Positions 47,073-59,500 of a DNA stretch of 64,000 nt are shown here, in pieces (the first letter of the stretch is position 1; each line of letters opens with the position of its first letter). Both the position numbers and the translations under genes were made by a program. Below the pieces are notes generated by a model. It saw only the letters and a program-made list of their open reading frames with translations. It did not search any database and was not told the origin of the DNA. The stretch comes from Arachis hypogaea (Eukaryota > Streptophyta > Magnoliopsida > Fabales > Fabaceae). The stretch covers positions 21,261,940-21,325,939 of the forward strand of contig NC_092051.1 of NCBI RefSeq assembly GCF_003086295.3, read 5' to 3'.

Positions 47073-47785
47073 TAAGGGTGTTCATGGGTCGGGTAAAACC
47101 GGGTTTGATGTGACCCAGACCCAACCCGAAATATATACAGGGCCTATTTGTTAGATCCGAACCTGGGCCCGGATCCGATGAAACCTACACACTTCGAGCC
47201 ACTATTATATCAGGTAAAAACTGGGCCGTTATCATTACATTACTTTAATACCTTCTTGTAAGCTAGCATGTGAAAATATCTAAATTTCCAAGGCTCCAAC
47301 CATTATTTGACATGGTAAAATTCACTTAGAAAAATATAACAAGAACCAACCATTCTCCAAAATTAAATCATAACTACAATCAATACTAATATTGTCTAAT
47401 AACACCAAATATTTAAGTCAATATAAATAATACAATATTATGCATTAGTCTAAAGTCTTATGCATTCTAAATATAAAACATTAACTTCCAGTCTTATAAT
47501 GACTAATAATACAAAATATTAAGGTTTACAATACTTAAATTCTACATAAGAATAGCCACTATCCATCACTAATAACACAAAATGTTATTTGTGTATGATG
47601 ATCGGGCCACCGGACCGGGTCCGGGTGACCCGAGCTATGGCCCGGTCCCGATTTTACTCACTTTTCAGATTTCATTTCTTATCCCCGGGTCAACCCCAGG
47701 TCACTTTGGGCCCGGGTCTTTACGGTCCAAAATTCTTCAAGCCTAGGCTGGGTCTTCGGGCCAGACCGGGTCGTACACACCCCTA
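47073..47785. mobile_element. Non-autonomous hAT-like element (713 bp)
   Basis: The ends are TAAGGGTGTTCATGGGTCGG and the inverse of TAGGGGTGTGTACGACCCGG. The 8-bp flanks are GTTTGGAT (47065-47072) and GTTTGAAT (47786-47793), one mismatch, as expected of a hAT TSD. Both ends are rich in GGGTC/GACCC while the middle is AT-rich. No ORF is seen that could be a transposase. Confidence 0.8.
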
Positions 47786-47793
47786 GTTTGAAT

Positions 47794-48314
47794 AGATATT
47801 TGATTTGGATGAAACCTTTGAAAGGTGGAGAAATCCAAATTTTAGGAGAGACTTTGTCAAAATTTTAATAAGATTTTGAAAAATTCAAAAATTAAAATTA
47901 TGTTTTTGAAATTTTGTTATTAATACCTTTTCTCATATTTGTTATAATTATTTGTTATTTCTTGAATTTTTTTTATGTTATTATTTATTGAATTTTGTTA
48001 TGTTATTAATATGTTTACTGTATTGAGCGTATTAATATGTTTAGAATTTATAAATTTAATTGTGTTTTGATTACTATTAGTAATACATTTTTTTTTGGCA
48101 AATATGACTGGATAACATCCTTTTTTTTTTAAACATGGATAATAACATCTGTCAATGAGTCTTTTAAGAGTCTCACATAGACTAAGTGGCTTAAGTGTTT
48201 AGAGGCCCAAATAAAAACACAGAATCAAATTAATTGGGCCTTTAATGAAAGGATAAAACCGGAAACAAAAATGAAGGGGGAAAAATCATTAAAGAAAAAC
48301 AAATATGATAAATT
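47794..48314. other. Intergenic AT-rich DNA
   Basis: Nothing recognised apart from T-rich runs. Confidence 0.6.
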
Positions 48315-48387
48315 TGGAGATGCGGGGGATCGAACCCCGTGCCTCTCGCATGCAAAGCGAGCGCTCTACCATTTGAGCTACATCCCC
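48315..48387 (-). tRNA. tRNA-Ala (anticodon UGC)
   Basis: The minus strand folds as a full cloverleaf: 5' GGGGATG pairs with CATCTCC (one G-U pair); D-arm GCTCAAATGGTAGAGC; anticodon arm CTCGC-TTTGCAT-GCGAG with TGC at positions 34-36; T-arm CGGGGTTCGATCCCCG; discriminator A. 73 nt, no intron. The A and B box sequences (TGTAGCTCAAATGG, GGTTCGATCC) are intact, and T runs near its 3' end could end Pol III transcription. Confidence 0.95.
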
Positions 48388-48399
48388 ACAATAAAATAA

Positions 48400-49420
48400 A
48401 CTTACTATTTTATATATTTTAATTTAAAATAGTTTTTGAGTTAATTTAGAATCATATTTGACATCTCATAAAATGAGATTGAATATATTTAAAAAGAAAA
48501 AACGAACAAGTATATTAAACTTTACAAAGAGAAACAACAATATATAACATCTAGAAAAATTTTCAAATGTATCTCATTAATTTTAATCGTTATTTTTAAT
48601 TAATATATATTTTATAATTAAGATCAACGGTTAAAATTATTCGAACACTCATATTTTTAGATACATTTAAAATTCTTCCTAACATTTATCCTCACTTTCT
48701 TTTACAATATGATTTCAGTCCAATTAATTTGGACAATACAATATGAGGTTTTTGAGGCAAGCAATATATAAAATGTATGATTCACGTTGTTGAAAAAAAA
48801 TTTAGAGGCCAGCACAAATGCTTCAAAAATTCTAGGCTGAAGTATATGACCGTAGTTTAATTAGTGGAATAAAGTAATTTTTTAACCCTAATGGTTAATC
48901 TAGTTTAGATATCAAAGTGTTTATTTTTAGGCCTAATAAATCTTGAAACTACAACCGAAAAGGGTAGTTACAATAGTACAAAATTATTCTCTTTAGTCTT
49001 TAGTCTTTACTCTTTACTAACAATAAGTTGCAATTGACGTGGTGTCTTCTTCTTTCACATGTCCATTAATTTCCTATCTCCTACTTTTAGTAGGGATATT
49101 CTTTATCTTTAGGTGATAAAACTATTTTTCTTTATTAGAATATATATAAACGAATGAATTAAATATAGAACAAAGATTTAAATATGATTAATTAATAAAT
49201 ATCACAGAGAATAGAAGGTATTATTGTAGTAATTACTAATTACTACTTGTACCTTTTTTAATTTTTGTAGTGTTGTGATTATGGAGTTTGAAAACAAAAT
49301 CCATTGATGGCGTCGTTTCTAATTGTGTTTTGTGTTTAGATGGTGAAAGGGGGGCGTGGCTACTGGCTAGGTGTTGGTTGGAGGAGAATAAGAGAAGAGA
49401 AGGGATGAGAAGAGAATAAG
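48400..49420. other. Intergenic DNA upstream of the U-box gene
   Basis: AT-rich, no gene recognised. The last 150 bases before the TATA-like box are purine-rich (AGAGAAGAGAAGGGATGAGAAG), as in many plant core promoters. Confidence 0.5.
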
Positions 49421-49422
49421 AA

Positions 49423-49429
49423 TATAAAG
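49423..49429 (+). promoter_or_regulatory. TATA-like box of the U-box gene
   Basis: TATAAAG in a GA-rich stretch, about 229 bases upstream of the main ATG. Confidence 0.45.
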
Positions 49430-49623
49430 AGAGGAAAAAGAAAAGCGTGGAAACAGTGTGCTGTGAATTCTCCCGTGAACTCAGTGTAAGAAAGAGGTCG
49501 GTGCCTCTAACTACGCTTAATTGCTCAATTACATTTCTGTCCCTCCACCACCCACACGCTTACGGCTTACGCTTCTGTTTTGTGTGCAAAGCAAACACAA
49601 ATTCTAAAGAAAAGGAGGAGGAG

Positions 49624-49644
49624 ATGAATTGTGTGAGGTGGTGA
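49624..49644 (+). promoter_or_regulatory. Short upstream ORF (6 codons) before the U-box gene
   Basis: ATGAATTGTGTGAGGTGGTGA encodes MNCVRW and ends 13 bases before the main ATG at 49658. It could reduce translation of the main ORF by limiting re-initiation. Confidence 0.5.
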
Positions 49645-49657
49645 ATTTTGAGGTGTA

Positions 49658-51541
49658 ATGGCGAGGAGAGAGAGAGGTTTGTCTGCATCTGCGGCGGATG
49701 GAGGTGGTGGAAAAGCGGCGGAATTGAAGGAGAAGCTGAGGGGGCTGGTGAAGGCCATCGTGGAGAACGACGACTACACCACGCGCCACGCTGAAGACGC
49801 CATCGCCACTCTATCGACTCTTAGGGATTTGAAGAGAGCATCGCCCTCATCCTTCGATGATTTCAGCTTCCCCGTTCCTCCTGAATTTCGATGTCCCATT
49901 TCCACCGAGTTGATGACGGATCCTGTTATCTTGGCCACCGGACAGGTCACTCTTTCCTCCTTTCCCCTTCAATTTTATTTACTTTTTTTTCTCTTCACGC
50001 TGTTTTATTTTTATTTTTTTATGTTCTTCCTTTTTAGGCATCTAACCGCTTCCACATGTTCCTCGCCTCTCCGACAACCCAATTGTTCTGTTCATTATTG
50101 TTCTGTACTTTTTATTTTATTTGTTGGTAAAATTATTTATTTTTATCTGCTAATGGTAAATAGAACAGAGTGGTTCCAATTATTGACGTAATGCAGAATT
50201 ATGGATTGTGCCTTGGAATCAAAATCATTCCTTTTCAACTCATTCCTTGATTTTTGATCAATTAGTGAGATCAATTTCATATTTTTTTGGGGTGCACCGG
50301 TTGCATGTTTAGTTCTTGTTTGGATTTGTTCATAGATTGAGACTAGGTTATTGTGTGCATTGGGAGAATAATGGCTCTGAGGCTGAGCTCTCCAGTAGTT
50401 GTAACAAGAGAGTAGAAATCTGGGGTGGTGTTTTCATTCATTGATGTGTTGTTGCCAAATGCAGACTTATGATCGGGCATACATTCAGAGGTGGTTGGAT
50501 GAAGGGCACAGAACATGCCCTCAAACCCAACAAGTCCTTTCTCACACTAATCTTACTCCAAATTACTTGGTCCGGGACATGATTGCGCAGTGGTGTAAAG
50601 AGCATGCAATTGAGATGCCAAAGCCGGTTCAGGACATCAACCAAGTAGTAAGTAATGCGGATAGAGACCACTTGGATTCATTACTTCATAAGCTGTCATT
50701 GTCTGTCCCTGATCAGAAAGAAGCTGCAAGAGAGCTTCGCCTCCTAACAAAGAGAATGCCTTCCTTTAGAACCCTCTTTGGGGAGTCCGTTGATGTGATT
50801 CCGCAGTTGCTCAGTCCATTATCGCCTAATACGGCTCATGTTCACCCCGATCTCCATGAGGACTTGATTACAACTATTCTAAATCTCTCGATTCATGACG
50901 ATAATAAGAAAGTATTTGGAGAGGATCCAACTGTCATTGCTCTTCTCATTGATGCCTTGAAATCCGGAACAATTCAAACAAGGAGCAATGCCGCAGCAGC
51001 CATTTTCACATTATCGGCTCTTGACTCCAACAAGCACATCATTGGAAAGTCTGGAGCCATCAAACATTTGCTTGACCTTTTAGAGGAGGGACAGCCATTA
51101 GCCGTGAAAGATGCTGCCTCAGCTATATTCAACCTATGTCTTGTGCACGAGAATAAAGGGAGGACCGTGAGAGAAGGTGCAGTCCGGGTCATTCTGAAGA
51201 AGATCATGGACCACATTCTAGTTGATGAGTTGCTCGCTATATTGGCACTCCTTTCCAGCCATCCCAAGGCCATTGAAGAAATGGGGGATCTCGGAGCTGT
51301 AGCCTTCTTGCTGGCTATCATTAGGGAGGGCACGTCAGAGCGAACCAAGGAGAATTGTGTTGCAATTTTATATACAATCTGTTACGGTGATAGAACAAAG
51401 TTGAAGGAAGTTAGAGAAGAAGAAAAAGCCAACGGTACCCTGTCGAAACTTGCGCGACACGGGACGTCAAGGGCAAAAAGGAAGGCTAATGGAATTCTTG
51501 AGAGGCTCAATCGATCACCCTGCTTAACACACACTGCTTAA
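49658..51541 (+). CDS. PUB9: U-box/ARM-repeat E3 ubiquitin ligase, PUB9-like (2 exons)
   Basis: Exon 1 is 49658-49945 (96 codons, ending GQ), the intron 49946-50464 (GT...CAG), exon 2 is 50465-51541; the product is 454 aa. An N-terminal helical region is followed by a U-box at about residues 73-147 (PPEFRCPISTELMTDPVILATGQ across the splice, then TYDRAYIQRWL, TCPQTQQVL), which recruits the E2. Armadillo repeats fill about 160-445 (IHDDNKKVFGEDP, GTIQTRSNAAAAIFTLSALD, GAIKHLLDLLEEGQPLAVKD), the usual substrate-binding part. Ends LTHTA. The splice point inside the U-box and the length match the PUB9 group; the symbol is by resemblance. No defect seen; likely cytoplasm and/or nucleus. Confidence 0.94.
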
Positions 51542-54500
51542 GTTGGTATTGGACTACCGCGTTGTAAATAATTTGTGTTCTTCTTCTGTACAAACGGCCT
51601 CATCAGGTAGCTGTAAAAAATGGGAAAGGAAATTTCACTTGTTTGTGTACATTACCTGCATACAGTACTTTTTTTTTCACCTTCACATGCAGTCAAGCAT
51701 ATGAATGTATGAGCAAAGTGTTCTGGCTTTTTGCTTTCTTTCTATTCTGTTCTATTCTTTGTTTGTTTTCAAGAAAAGGTTATCTTGTTTGCAAAAATGT
51801 TGCATTATTCTTCAATTTCTCCTCATTGCCTCACTGCCCGTGATATCCAAAACTTTGTAACTACTTTGTCATGTACTCAGCCAATTTAGAATGCTCACAG
51901 TTTGCTTGGTTGTTTTGTTTGTTTGTTATTGGTGCCATTGTATTTGGTATTGCTCGTTGGTAAGTCACCATCATAAAGCAGAGAGAAGATATCTCTAATC
52001 AAAGTGCGAGGCCATGGATGTTGTAGGTTCTCTCTTTATTTTTTGTTTCCCTGCCAACCTTTGAAGAGTGTCGGCAGTGCCACCACCCTATTATTATTAT
52101 TATTATTCGTTACTCCTATTTACCCAACTCTCACCAATGGGCAATAGGGGTTAATATGCTATGTATGAAGGTCACACACTCACACACGTTAAATTAACAT
52201 ATTACAATAATCAGTAATTTGACTTGTGTTTTAGCTACTATAATATAGTTTTTTTTTTGGGTTAAAATAGTTATTAAATTCAGTGATGGAATTCTTGGCA
52301 CCACCGACAGTCCCGAATATTCAAAGTTGCTGACAGTAATACCTAACTATCTAGATGAAGTGCTGACTCGTTCTTCCATCGTATCTGTGTTGTGTTCATT
52401 TCCTATGTAGAGTAGGGAGTTACTTGTTCCACCCGTCTATCTCAAAAACGTCCTCTGAAACAGGCATTGGAATTGTTTGGTCTTTATAAAATATTGATTG
52501 ATTGAAAATAAGGACCATTTGTGCTCAGTGGTACTTTATGTAATGATTCCTTTCCTTTCTAGAACAAGATTCATTGTACCTAGAGTTATAATACCATACC
52601 CAATTCAATTCATTACCACAATAAATAGATGACAATGAATAATGATTCAACACACACAGCATTCCCATTGTCGTCACTATATTATAATATACAATAATTG
52701 TTGCAAACGAGCGGTGAGTGCGAGTGAGATCACTCGGTCACACAATTCAACGTGTTGAGTTTAAAGCTTTGAAACGGTGGAGGTGGATGCACCAAAATGG
52801 ATGTGCAGAAATAAAATTGAGAAACGAGAGATAAAAACAGAAATTTACAAGGTCCTTGTCATGGCCACCATTAAAAACCCCACCTACTGCTTCCCAAAAA
52901 GCCATTATTCCAAGCCATGCTTCGTGTCCTTTCTTGAGACTCATTCACGGGCTCCACATGGCTCATTCCCAACTTACTAAACTACAACGGCCACCATTAT
53001 TGTTGTGCCTACACACACATACACAATAATTTCGCTATTTTTGGTAGCAGAAAATGAAAATTAAAGGAATCAATTCCATTATTAATGGAATGGAATATAT
53101 GGCCCTTTCAACTTTTTGGCTACACAGCCTTTGGGATAATGTTACCATTCATAGTGCACAAGGACAATGAAATGGACGAATGGGGGTGTCTATCTCATCA
53201 CTTGAAATGCCTGTGTGTTTTCAATTCTTTCGTTCTATCGTCTTATTCACATGTCCCAATTTTTTTTTACAGAGAGAATTGTATACTGTATTGTAATGAT
53301 GTTTTAAGATGAACTTCCTTGTCATCTAAGCTAACAAATTGTGATATTTAAATTAACACTTGAACTATGATTAGCACATAAATATAAAAACCATAAAGTA
53401 CCATTTTTGGGGCTCCTTTTATTTTAAAAGTTGTTTGTTTCGGTTAGGTGGTCCTTAGAGAGTGGAGGGCGCATCCTTTTGAGTTTGACAAGCAAACAGC
53501 GGAGGATGGTTTAATAACCATTAACCAATCCCCATTTAACATTCAAAAACAAAAAACAAAGGGTCCACCATTTGTTTTATTATATGGTTTTATACCTTTC
53601 TTCCCTGTTCTACCTAAATCCAAATGATACTCATTAGTCTCTTAATTAACAATAATAATAATAATAATAAAAGTATCTTATTTTTATTTCTATTGTTTCA
53701 TAAAGGATTGACATTGCACACCACCTTCATCTTACTCATCAATTCCCAACAATCAAGCGGATGTTCTGCCTAGAAAATATATTCTCCTTTCTTTTTTAAA
53801 TGAAATTTAATTTTAATTGTGCAGAGCTTCCATGTAAATTGAACACATAGCAGGAAGTTAATTACTTAATTATAATATTATATGGATGTGTATATAGCGT
53901 CAGTTCTGTTTGCTTGAAATGGTGAAAAAGGTACAGCATCATGACCTTTCTGAATGGGTTCCAACTTCCAACTTACAATATGGGAATGGATGAATTGAAT
54001 TGAGAGGCGAGTAAAGATGAAAGAGACGCATTGGTAATGGCTAAAGCTACCTAAGGAGTGAGGACTTAAGAACCAAAAGGCTAAAGCCCTTCTTCTTGGA
54101 CAAAGGCCAGAGTAGAGGCCCAGTTCAGTGTAGTTTAATTTTCTCACCAATTCTACAAGAAAGTCATGACAAAAAAAAGTGTACATGAAGTTTTCTCACT
54201 TACTATTTATTTTAATGCAACTCCCCATATATTTAATCTTCCGTCTTAAATTGCATTTTTCTCATTAATCTCTGAATACAATAATACATTTGACACTAAA
54301 AAACATCTACTAGAAAGAAAGAATTTATCACTGATTGCGACCCAAAAACAGGCTACAAACTGCGGATATGTAGCAAAAATACAAGTGTCTGACCAAAAGA
54401 AAAATACAAAAGGAAAAAGGGAATTATGTACTATCTTTTTCATGGAATTAATAGAAAAGTAGAAAGCATTTTGGTACTCTACATCTTTCATGGAACATAT

Positions 54501-55465
54501 ATTCTCTTGCTAATTTAGCTAATTCAAGTCCATATATCAGTTGGCAGTACAACTATTTTATTATTAATTTCCAAAACATGAATAATCACATCGATTATCA
54601 CAGTAAATAATCCCTATCAGAGTTTCCTGTGCATATAACATAGGCTTCGATATTTGTTACCTGATTAGCCACCTCGGTGCTAATGTGATTCGAGGCCAAA
54701 CAGTTTTACAGCCCCATCTAGCGATTGGCGACCACGTAAAAAGTTTTTCTCGGAATTGACTAGTGAATAGTGATTTCTGTCCTTTTCAGTGTGTGACGAT
54801 TTTTATTTTTATCTTTTAACTGCAGTGTGTGTCCATATTTGTTAAATTATATAATTTTTTAAAGAATAGTATATTTCAAACTACATAATTACAAAGATCC
54901 ATTAACCAGGGTGTTTTAGACATAAAGTCCCCCTAATTAGAAATTATAGCTAGGAACTTTCTATGGCAGAAGAAAGGTAGATACCAAATCAAATTATAAT
55001 TGCAAATGCAAGGCCTACTATAGCTTAATTACTCATAGCCATTGGATTTGTATATCAACGTTGTTTTGGCATTATTAGATAAAAGAAAAAGTAAAAAACA
55101 AGAGACTTTTTACAAAGTCCAACATTAACGAGAAAGAAGATAAGCATCCGTGAATTCCGACATTGTAAGTTGTAACATCAACTCTGCCACCTAATACCAA
55201 CAAAATAAGCATTTACTAATTCTAAATTCAAAATAATATTAATGGTAGAATATAATTGCAAGCACGGCTGAAATGAATGTAGACGACCAAATATCAAATA
55301 GTAGTACTATTACTACATTGATCATTATAATTTATAATTTATAATTTATATACTACCACTATAACAAACAAAAAGAAAAAAGGGCATTCATTCAGCATTT
55401 GAGGTGCATCAAAAACTATAATCACCACATAAGCAAGCAGCTTCACTTAGAAGAAAGAAAGATGG
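51542..55465. other. 3' UTR of the U-box gene and intergenic DNA
   Basis: The first 300-400 bases are probably the 3' UTR (T-rich). Beyond that no gene, tRNA or clear transposon end is recognised. ATT/AAT microsatellites at 52091-52107 and 53649-53670. Confidence 0.5.
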
Positions 55466-56533
55466 TCATGAAACACATGCAGCGGGTACCAAACACTTGG
55501 AAATGAAGCCCAGCACTTTCTTCTGCAAAAGTCAACAAAATATTATTAGGATAATATAGTAGTGCTATGGACAAAAAGAAAGTGAAAATAATAATTAAAA
55601 AAAAAAAGATACCCTTTTGGTAGAACGAAGGAGCTGGGGAGGGATCTTATAAAGATCTTCGTCAACGGGTTTTGGTCGAGGAGGGGCCGCTGATTGCGGA
55701 AGCGGAACGACGTCGTGTTGCTTGCTCCGTTGCTGTTCCGTCACGTCCCATACTTTCCCTTGCTTAAGCTTTCTCATGTTTCCATTTCCATTTCCCTTAA
55801 CGTTAACGTTCCCATGAGAGCACCTCCTTTCTCTTTCTCTGTTCCTGTTGTTCCTATTCCCCTGCACAAGCGCATCAGAATTCAGAATCACTATTCCTTG
55901 TTTATTTGCAAACTCCAAAACTATGGTAAATTAAAAGGGTTTTAATGTGGTTGGTGAGACAGAAATAAATGGCTCAAAAACAGAACCAGCGTACTGTATC
56001 AACTACCAGATCCTCCCTCACGAGGCATGGGTCACCACAACACACATTTATGTGCCACCCACTGCTCAAAATCTTGAGGGTTCGTACTTAGAAACCACCT
56101 CTCATATTTCATGTGCAAGGAGTAAAGACAAGGAATGACAGCAAGGCCCTTTTAACTCGATTTAATTTAATTTCCATAGCTAATTTGAAAGAGCTTTTTA
56201 GAGCAATAAAATAGAAACAAAAATTGATAATACTGGAAAAGAGAGAGACCTTTTTGAGAGTAGAAGGAGGTTTGTGAAAATCAAGAGAGTAAAGGTCGCG
56301 AACGCAGGGATCACTCTCTCCGGAAGAGGAACTATAACGAACCAAGCCAGCTTGTCTTGCACACTCGAAGTACTGAGTTATTGGCAACTCGTTCGCGAAT
56401 TCCCAGTTCCCAAACGCGGGTATCTGCCCACTTCTCTTCCATTCCTGTATACCACGCAACAACACATCAATCATTCACGACATACATGGTTACAGAGAAA
56501 CTTGAAATGAAAGAAATCACAGCTCACATCCAT
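55466..56533 (-). CDS. NOI-domain (RIN4-like) small protein, four exons
   Basis: Exons: 56533-56528 (ATGGAT), 56444-56250, 55861-55613 and 55522-55466, all with GT...AG introns and phase-0 joins; 168 aa. The NOI (AvrRpt2-cleavage-site) domain is at residues 3-45: GQIPAFGNWEFANELPITQY, then FECARQAGLVRYSSSSGES. RIN4-type proteins usually have VPKFGNW. A basic Asn/Arg/Glu-rich middle (NRNNRNRERERRC) and a Pro-rich segment follow. The C-terminus is KKVLGFISKCLVPAACVS, where the Cys residues could be acylated and anchor the protein to membrane. NOI proteins take part in plant immunity signalling; the role of this one is inferred only. Confidence 0.88.
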
Positions 56534-59500
56534 AGCTGGAGAGTGAAACATGCAGCCACACAGAGCAGCGAAGCAGATTGAAGAAGATGAAGTGAAGTAC
56601 AAGACTGGGTGAATGTGGGGTTGGATTAGAATGTGTTAGTTTTTAAAACGAAGGAGAAACGTGAAGAGAGGAGCGGGGCCTAGGGCCTGGGGCCTGTGGC
56701 CTGGGCTTTGTTTGTTTCTCCCGATAAAAACACTGAGACAGGGGATATAAATTCGTTGCTCAGAATTTCGACCAAAAAAGTAAAGGCAAACCCAAAGGAC
56801 GAGGCTGACGGTGACTAAGTATCAGGGGGAAAGGCTTTTCATTAATTTATAATAATGTTTCCAGTTATTGCGGTGATAGCAATAAGTATTGAGGAGGAAG
56901 AAGAAGAGGCACAAAAAGGGGGCCTGGCCTGGAAGAAGTGTAAATTGAAGGGGGAGTAAAATGGAGATGGGATAAAGAGGAAAAGGACATGACAAAGGAG
57001 AAGAGGATGGTGGTTGTGTTGTATGTAGGTTAGATTTGGGGAATTTAGTAAAGGAAGGAGTGAGTGAGTGAGTACTGTTGCTGACAAGTAGGTGTGGGTG
57101 GGTGGTATTACTGTTACTGTGTTTGTGTAAGCGACCACTGAGAACTACAGAGCAGAGCCTATGAGCTACGTGCTATGAATGAATGAATATCTGATAAAGC
57201 TTCAAAGTGGAATGCCAATGGCCGCTGCAATTCTGTCCCTCTTGACCCACTTCTCTTCCTCTTATACCCCCCTGGCCCTTTTTCTCTCTCCGTCTTTTTC
57301 TTTGCCTTCAATTAGCTAAAAACGTTCTCCAACTTTTTCTATCAACAAATAAAACCTTGTCCGGATATCACCAAGGTTATACTATATTATTATATCTATA
57401 TTTTTATATTTATATTTAGTGATGTATTAAAAACATTATAAATATAATTTATTAAATAATCATAAGAAACTTTTTAAGTGAAAACTTTATTTATTTTGTA
57501 GGGTAAGTTCTGTTATAAAATTACTGTATAAATTTTTTTTGAATCTCGTTAGGGAGTCAATGGAATATTTATACAATATATACAATGGGTTATTTATTTA
57601 ACTCAGTATGAGTTAAAAAATGAATATCCAGACTAATTTCTCAAACACAATACACTCGTACTATCCAAAATAACCATCCAGATACCAGAGATAATAAACA
57701 TATAATATCCTACTAAATCGAATATCTTTAAACCCCCATTGTACACAATGTATTGGCTCCTTATAATTTCTCAATTTTTTTTATTTATCTTTTACTATTT
57801 TTTTTTAACTTCTAGTGTTTAGTAAAGATTATATTTTAGACTTTTTAAATTTAGAAATATTATATCATGTCATAAAATTATTCATTCAAAATTTAAATTA
57901 ATATAAAAAAACATGAATAATTATATTTTTAATCATCTTTAATAAGTTCATATCTATATATATTATGATATGCTGATTTGTATTTATACCAATTTTATAA
58001 CCGTTAAATTTTAATATTCATGAGAACTATTTTTCAATATATATATTGTATCAATTTGTCACTTATAAATGTTTATAAATTCCTAATTTTCAACGTGCAA
58101 AATATATATAAAAGAAAATACTATTCAAACTAACCATAAAAGGAAAAATACAATATTCAAAACCTTTCTTTTGTCTTGAATGATGCCCAATTAAATTAAG
58201 ATTCTATGATCTTTTTAAAAAGAAAAATAGTAATGTGGCTCATTTACTTAGCACATGCGGGATCTCATGCCTTTGATAAAAAGCCAGATTTGGAAGCCAA
58301 GATGGCTTAATACTTTACTTTTGTTTCCAGAAAGGCACTTTCTAGTTTCTACTAAGGAAGTATCATGCCACCTGTACGTGGATGCAATTTTTTTTTTCCT
58401 CTATTTAAAAAGATGAAAAATAGTCAAATATAGATAGCGTTAGTCAGCGTCTCAGCGGGGAAAACGGATGCCATGCGAGTGGGACAGATCCAGAGATAAA
58501 AACCGTAGTCAAAGGAGAAGGAACAGCGAGTCAACACTATCTATGCTACCAAATCTACATATTAGATTTTAGATCACACAGCCACAACTATATGCTACTG
58601 GTACTTGAGTCTTGACTAGCTTAGTTACATATCTCCACTCATTCATTTGAATACTCTAAACATGCATATCACACACTTATTTTTTGTGAATTGTCTGTCT
58701 TTTTAAATGGTTTGTAAGTAAAACTTAGACAATTAGGACAACAATCAGTATAAAAAAATTAACAACTAAATTAATTATTAATATAAAATATAAAATATAT
58801 ATTAAAAATATATTATATAATATATATTCATACATAAATATATAATTTGATAATTAATTTTTTGTTAATACAAATAATATATTACTATAATTTTAACTAT
58901 TTTAATTCTAGATAAACTTGTAATTATAAAAATCGAATTAAATTGATTCGATTTATATAAAAATATAAATCGAACAAGCGTGTAATTGAATTGTATCTAA
59001 GATATTTATGTAATTTCAAATCAATTTATTTTATTTATGTAAGATTAGAACGGTTATTTTAGAAAGAAATGGATGACAAGAGTATTTAGAAGGCATGGTC
59101 ATGGAGTTGGAGTAGTTGTTGAGGGGGATTGAATGAAGGAGGTAGGGTCTTGGAGTTTGGAGCAGGCCAGGCAGCATTGGAGAGCAGAGAGCGCAGCATG
59201 GAAGCGAAACGCGAAACATAAGTAACCCATCGTGCCCCGTGAAGTGATTTATTGTCGCAAGTTTTGACTTTTGACTTACAATACCATATTTCCCCCCTCC
59301 CTCTCTCTCTCTCTCTGTCATTGTTATCAACACAAACCCATGGGGTTTTGTGCCCCCAATCCAGATCCACTCTATTCTTTACTGTATAGTCTAGGATCTA
59401 CCGTTGAATTTCACCGTTAAGAGGACTAGTGATACTAGTAGTTTTAATTAATTGGGAATTGGGGGGGCCTTTTCTTAGTACCAAAACTTTGACAAATGAC

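Noticed and set aside
49447..49623. Longer upstream frame in front of the U-box gene
   Set aside because: It begins at GTG, not ATG; only the six-codon part from 49624 has an ATG start.
52747..53312. Several 65-75-residue frames between the two host genes
   Set aside because: No consistent exon structure, domain or codon bias; treated as intergenic.
56842..57138. 98-residue minus-strand frame upstream of the NOI gene
   Set aside because: His/Thr/Ser/Pro/Leu low-complexity composition from CT-rich promoter DNA; no splice or domain support.
59031..59370. Two overlapping minus-strand frames of 94-100 residues
   Set aside because: The CT microsatellite produces ERERE runs; the remainder has no recognisable domain and the frames are mutually inconsistent.
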